From Lysobacterales bacterium (GTDB lineage: Bacteria > Pseudomonadota > Gammaproteobacteria > Xanthomonadales > Xanthomonadaceae): a DNA stretch of 64,000 nucleotides. The stretch spans positions 1 through 64,000 of the forward strand of contig JAGRJY010000086.1 of NCBI GenBank assembly GCA_020442465.1, in the 5' to 3' direction. A program made the translations under genes and the position numbers. The notes under the pieces were generated by a model. That model saw only the letters and a list, made by a program, of their open reading frames with translations. It was not told the origin of the DNA and ran no database searches. Positions 61,841 through 64,000 of the stretch are shown here, piece by piece. How positions within the stretch are numbered: the first letter of the stretch is position 1; every line of letters starts with the position of its first letter.

Positions 61841-64000
61841 GCGCGCGGCAGCGCGTGATTCTGCACTCCAAGCAACTCGGCGAAACGACGGCCTTCCCGG
61901 TCGGTGAACAGGATGTCCGTCGTGATCGAGGTGTCGCTCACCTTGCGGCGGTAGGCCTGGGCATGGACGGGACCATCGACGGGCGCCTCCGTGTAGGAAC
62001 GCAACTCGGCGATCGAGGTCGGCAGATTGGGCCCGCCGAGCATGCGCTGGCCGTACAGCACGGCCAGCTGCAATCCGCCATCCAGCGCCGCGACATCCAG
62101 CTGCCACGGGCCGAAGGTCCAGCCCGCGGCATCCACACCGCGCAGGGTGGCGCCGACGCCCTGGTCGGAGATGCCGCGCACCGATTCAATCAGCTCGAAC
62201 TTGTCGCGATGAAACAGCAGGTTCTGGTACAGCGGCTCGCCCTGCCACGGATCGAGCGGAAGCTCCGGCATGCCCTGCTCGCCTGGCGCGTTCGCGGCAT
62301 GCAGCTCTGCGCGCGCGGTGTAGTAGGCGGTTCCGTGCGCATCCTTGACCACCAGCTGCAGCGAGGACTCGGCGCCATTCGCAACGGGCGTCGCTTCGAT
62401 CAAGAAGCGATCTCCTTCGCCCTCGAAGCCACCCAGCCGAATGCCCTTCAGCACCTTGAGGTCGCGCAGCGACGAGAGCACCAGGCCCGGGCGGAAGCTG
62501 CGGGCTGCGCGCGACAGCCACTCGGCCACCAGCACGACCGGCACCACCGGCATGCCATTCACCGCGTGCCCATTCAAGTAGTCGTGACTGTCCCGATGCA
62601 CCCGCACTTCCAGCGTGTGCACGCGCTGCTTGGCACCGTCGAACAGCAACGCCTCAGCCCTGGGCGCCCCCCCGAGCACCAGCTCGACGGTGTCGCTGGC
62701 GTCGTTCATCTCATCGACGAACATGCGCGCGCCGACCTCGAGCGGAATCATCGGCACACCCAACTCGGCGAAGCGCTTCTTCAGCTGCGGGCTGACCATA
62801 CCGGCTTCCCACGGCCCCCAGCCGAGTGATTTCACGCGCAGTTCGGGTCGACGACGCGCCTCGGCCTGCATGACCTTGGCCAGCACTTCATTGGCCATCG
62901 CATAGTCCGCCTGGCCGGTGTTGCCGCAACGTGCCGACACCGAGGAAAACACAGCCAGCAGTTTCAGCGGATCGTCGGAGGTGGCCTGGAGCAGTGCACG
63001 CAGCCCATCGATCTTGGTGTCGAACACCCGGTCGAACTGAGCGTCTGTCTTCTCGGCGATGCGCTTGTCGGCCAACACGCCGGCGGCATGCACCACTCCG
63101 CGAATCGGGCCCCAGTCCCTGCGCACCAGGTCGAGGACACTCGACAGCGCTTCGGCATCGGCCACGTCCACCGATTCATAGCGTGCCTCGGCGCCCGCCT
63201 TGCGCAAGGCGTCCATCGTGGCGGCCAACTCGCGATTGGCGAGAATCGCATTGACACGGCTCTGAAGTTCCGCGGGGGTCGACGGCTTGGACTTGCCCGT
63301 TTCCTTCAGCAGCGCCGCTTTCAGCGCCGGCTCGTCGGCGGCGGCATGACAGGAGGCCGGCTCGTTCTCCAACTCGGTGCGACCAAGCAGAACGAACCGG
63401 AGTTTCACATCGGCTGCCCAAGCCTTGAGGCAAGCCGCGGTCACACCGCGCCCTCCGCCGGACACGACCACGACATCGCCCTGTTCCATGACCGACTTCG
63501 CGGCGGTAGCGCGCACCGAAACGCTCAGCAGACTGCGGCGCTGACCCTGAGCACCCAACGCGACTTCGATCTCGCCGCCGCCCAGCAGCAGCTCATCCGC
63601 CAGCGCCGCGAACACGGCCTTGTCGTCGCGCTGGCCGCGCTCGATGTCGATTGCCTTGACCACCGCCTTGGGCCACTCCAGCGCCGCGGTCTTGATCAGC
63701 GCTGGCAAGCCGGCCGACCAGGCGCGCAAGGCATCACCGTCCCCAAGGCCGAAGCTGCCGCCCGTGTCCTGAACGGTGACGAAGAGCACCCGCTGGTGAT
63801 CGGCATGTTTCGCCAGCTGCCGGGCGAGTGCAAAGGCCTCACGATTGACTGTCTTCGCGGCATCGATGTCCGCCGCATCGCGCAGACCGCCGAGAAAGAT
63901 GCAGGCGTTCGCCGATGCCGGCGGCGCGTCACTGGCCTGCGCGTTGACACCGCGCAGGCGCAGCGCATCGACCAGCAAGGCATTGCGCGCCGGATCGCCG
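61837..64000 (-). CDS. Pfa-type synthase subunit, C-terminal part (KR and PKS-type DH), truncated by window end
   Basis: The 720 C-terminal residues of a larger megasynthase; the reading frame runs off the window edge with no start. Seen: a ketoreductase with VVVSGGGRGVTAACL (NADPH loop) near visible residue 177 and the catalytic Ser-Tyr-Asn set in FSSVSARCGNTGQADYAMAN. From about 455 there is a PKS-type double-hotdog dehydratase with HAVNGMPVVP (HxxxGxxxxP) and DGGLQLA (DxxxQ). These are the last domains of PfaA/Pfa2-type proteins; KS, AT and tandem ACPs would be expected upstream, outside the window. The stop overlaps the start of the KS-CLF-AT-DH-DH gene (ATGA), so both are made from one transcript. 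An enoyl reductase (PfaD/Pfa1) is not in view. Confidence 0.9.
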   Translation of the reverse strand, partial: GDPARNALLVDALRLRGVNAQASDAPPASANACIFLGGLRDAADIDAAKTVNREAFALARQLAKHADHQRVLFVTVQDTGGSFGLGDGDALRAWSAGLPALIKTAALEWPKAVVKAIDIERGQRDDKAVFAALADELLLGGGEIEVALGAQGQRRSLLSVSVRATAAKSVMEQGDVVVVSGGGRGVTAACLKAWAADVKLRFVLLGRTELENEPASCHAAADEPALKAALLKETGKSKPSTPAELQSRVNAILANRELAATMDALRKAGAEARYESVDVADAEALSSVLDLVRRDWGPIRGVVHAAGVLADKRIAEKTDAQFDRVFDTKIDGLRALLQATSDDPLKLLAVFSSVSARCGNTGQADYAMANEVLAKVMQAEARRRPELRVKSLGWGPWEAGMVSPQLKKRFAELGVPMIPLEVGARMFVDEMNDASDTVELVLGGAPRAEALLFDGAKQRVHTLEVRVHRDSHDYLNGHAVNGMPVVPVVLVAEWLSRAARSFRPGLVLSSLRDLKVLKGIRLGGFEGEGDRFLIEATPVANGAESSLQLVVKDAHGTAYYTARAELHAANAPGEQGMPELPLDPWQGEPLYQNLLFHRDKFELIESVRGISDQGVGATLRGVDAAGWTFGPWQLDVAALDGGLQLAVLYGQRMLGGPNLPTSIAELRSYTEAPVDGPVHAQAYRRKVSDTSITTDILFTDREGRRFAELLGVQNHALPRA

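Overview
The window is about 64 kb of GC-rich, densely coded bacterial chromosome. Gene content and order suggest a gammaproteobacterium of the Lysobacterales/Xanthomonadales type. The supporting blocks are leuS-lptE-holA-nadD-rsfS-rlmH, rpsP-rimM-trmD-rplS, and an EIIA(Man)-HPr-EI cluster with mgtE nearby. This is inference from gene content; there is no 16S gene here and no search could be run. No tRNA, rRNA or CRISPR array was recognised.

Layout. (1) 1-2854 is a group II intron on the minus strand, cut at its 3' end by the window edge. It carries an intact reverse transcriptase/maturase with an HNH domain. It sits directly after the stop codon of an ompA-family gene (2855-3940), and an EBS1 hairpin loop in the intron pairs exactly with the last six exon bases. 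(2) 4.1-8.6 kb holds prpD, a DODA-type dioxygenase and fadH. (3) 9.2-12.3 kb holds a SleB-like cell wall hydrolase and a compact PTS phosphorelay (EIIA-Man, HPr, EI) with no EIIB or EIIC. (4) 12.5-19.5 kb holds small enzymes, two divergent paralogous 2-oxoglutarate/Fe(II) oxygenases, an LtaS-like membrane sulfatase-fold enzyme and a polytopic glycosyltransferase-like protein. This looks like envelope or glycan biology. (5) mgtE is followed by a five-gene overlapping minus-strand operon: PBP1B, TPR lipoprotein, YoaA helicase, VOC protein, TsaB. (6) 27.2-31.6 kb is one very large three-module glycosyltransferase. (7) 31.8-38.8 kb holds a YdeI-like protein, a Ser/Thr kinase with a large C-terminal repeat region, RelA and a secreted DUF11-like protein. 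(8) 39-50.4 kb is mostly housekeeping: Mpo1-like, PanE-like, rlmH, rsfS, nadD, holA, lptE, leuS, then a trans-sulfuration-type PLP enzyme divergent from an Lrp regulator, Hsp15 and a secreted hydrolase. (9) htpG has a clear sigma-32 promoter, and is followed by the rplS-trmD-rimM-rpsP ribosomal/tRNA operon. (10) 55.2-64 kb holds two translationally coupled megasynthase genes that make up most of a PUFA-synthase-like (Pfa) system. The complete one is KS-CLF-AT-DH-DH. The partial one ends in KR and a PKS-type DH. This domain order matches the myxobacterial Pfa2/Pfa3 layout better than the marine pfaABCD layout.

The items most worth follow-up are the Pfa-type lipid synthase next to the rpsP operon, the group II intron with a readable target site, and the paired oxygenases inside an envelope-modification neighbourhood.
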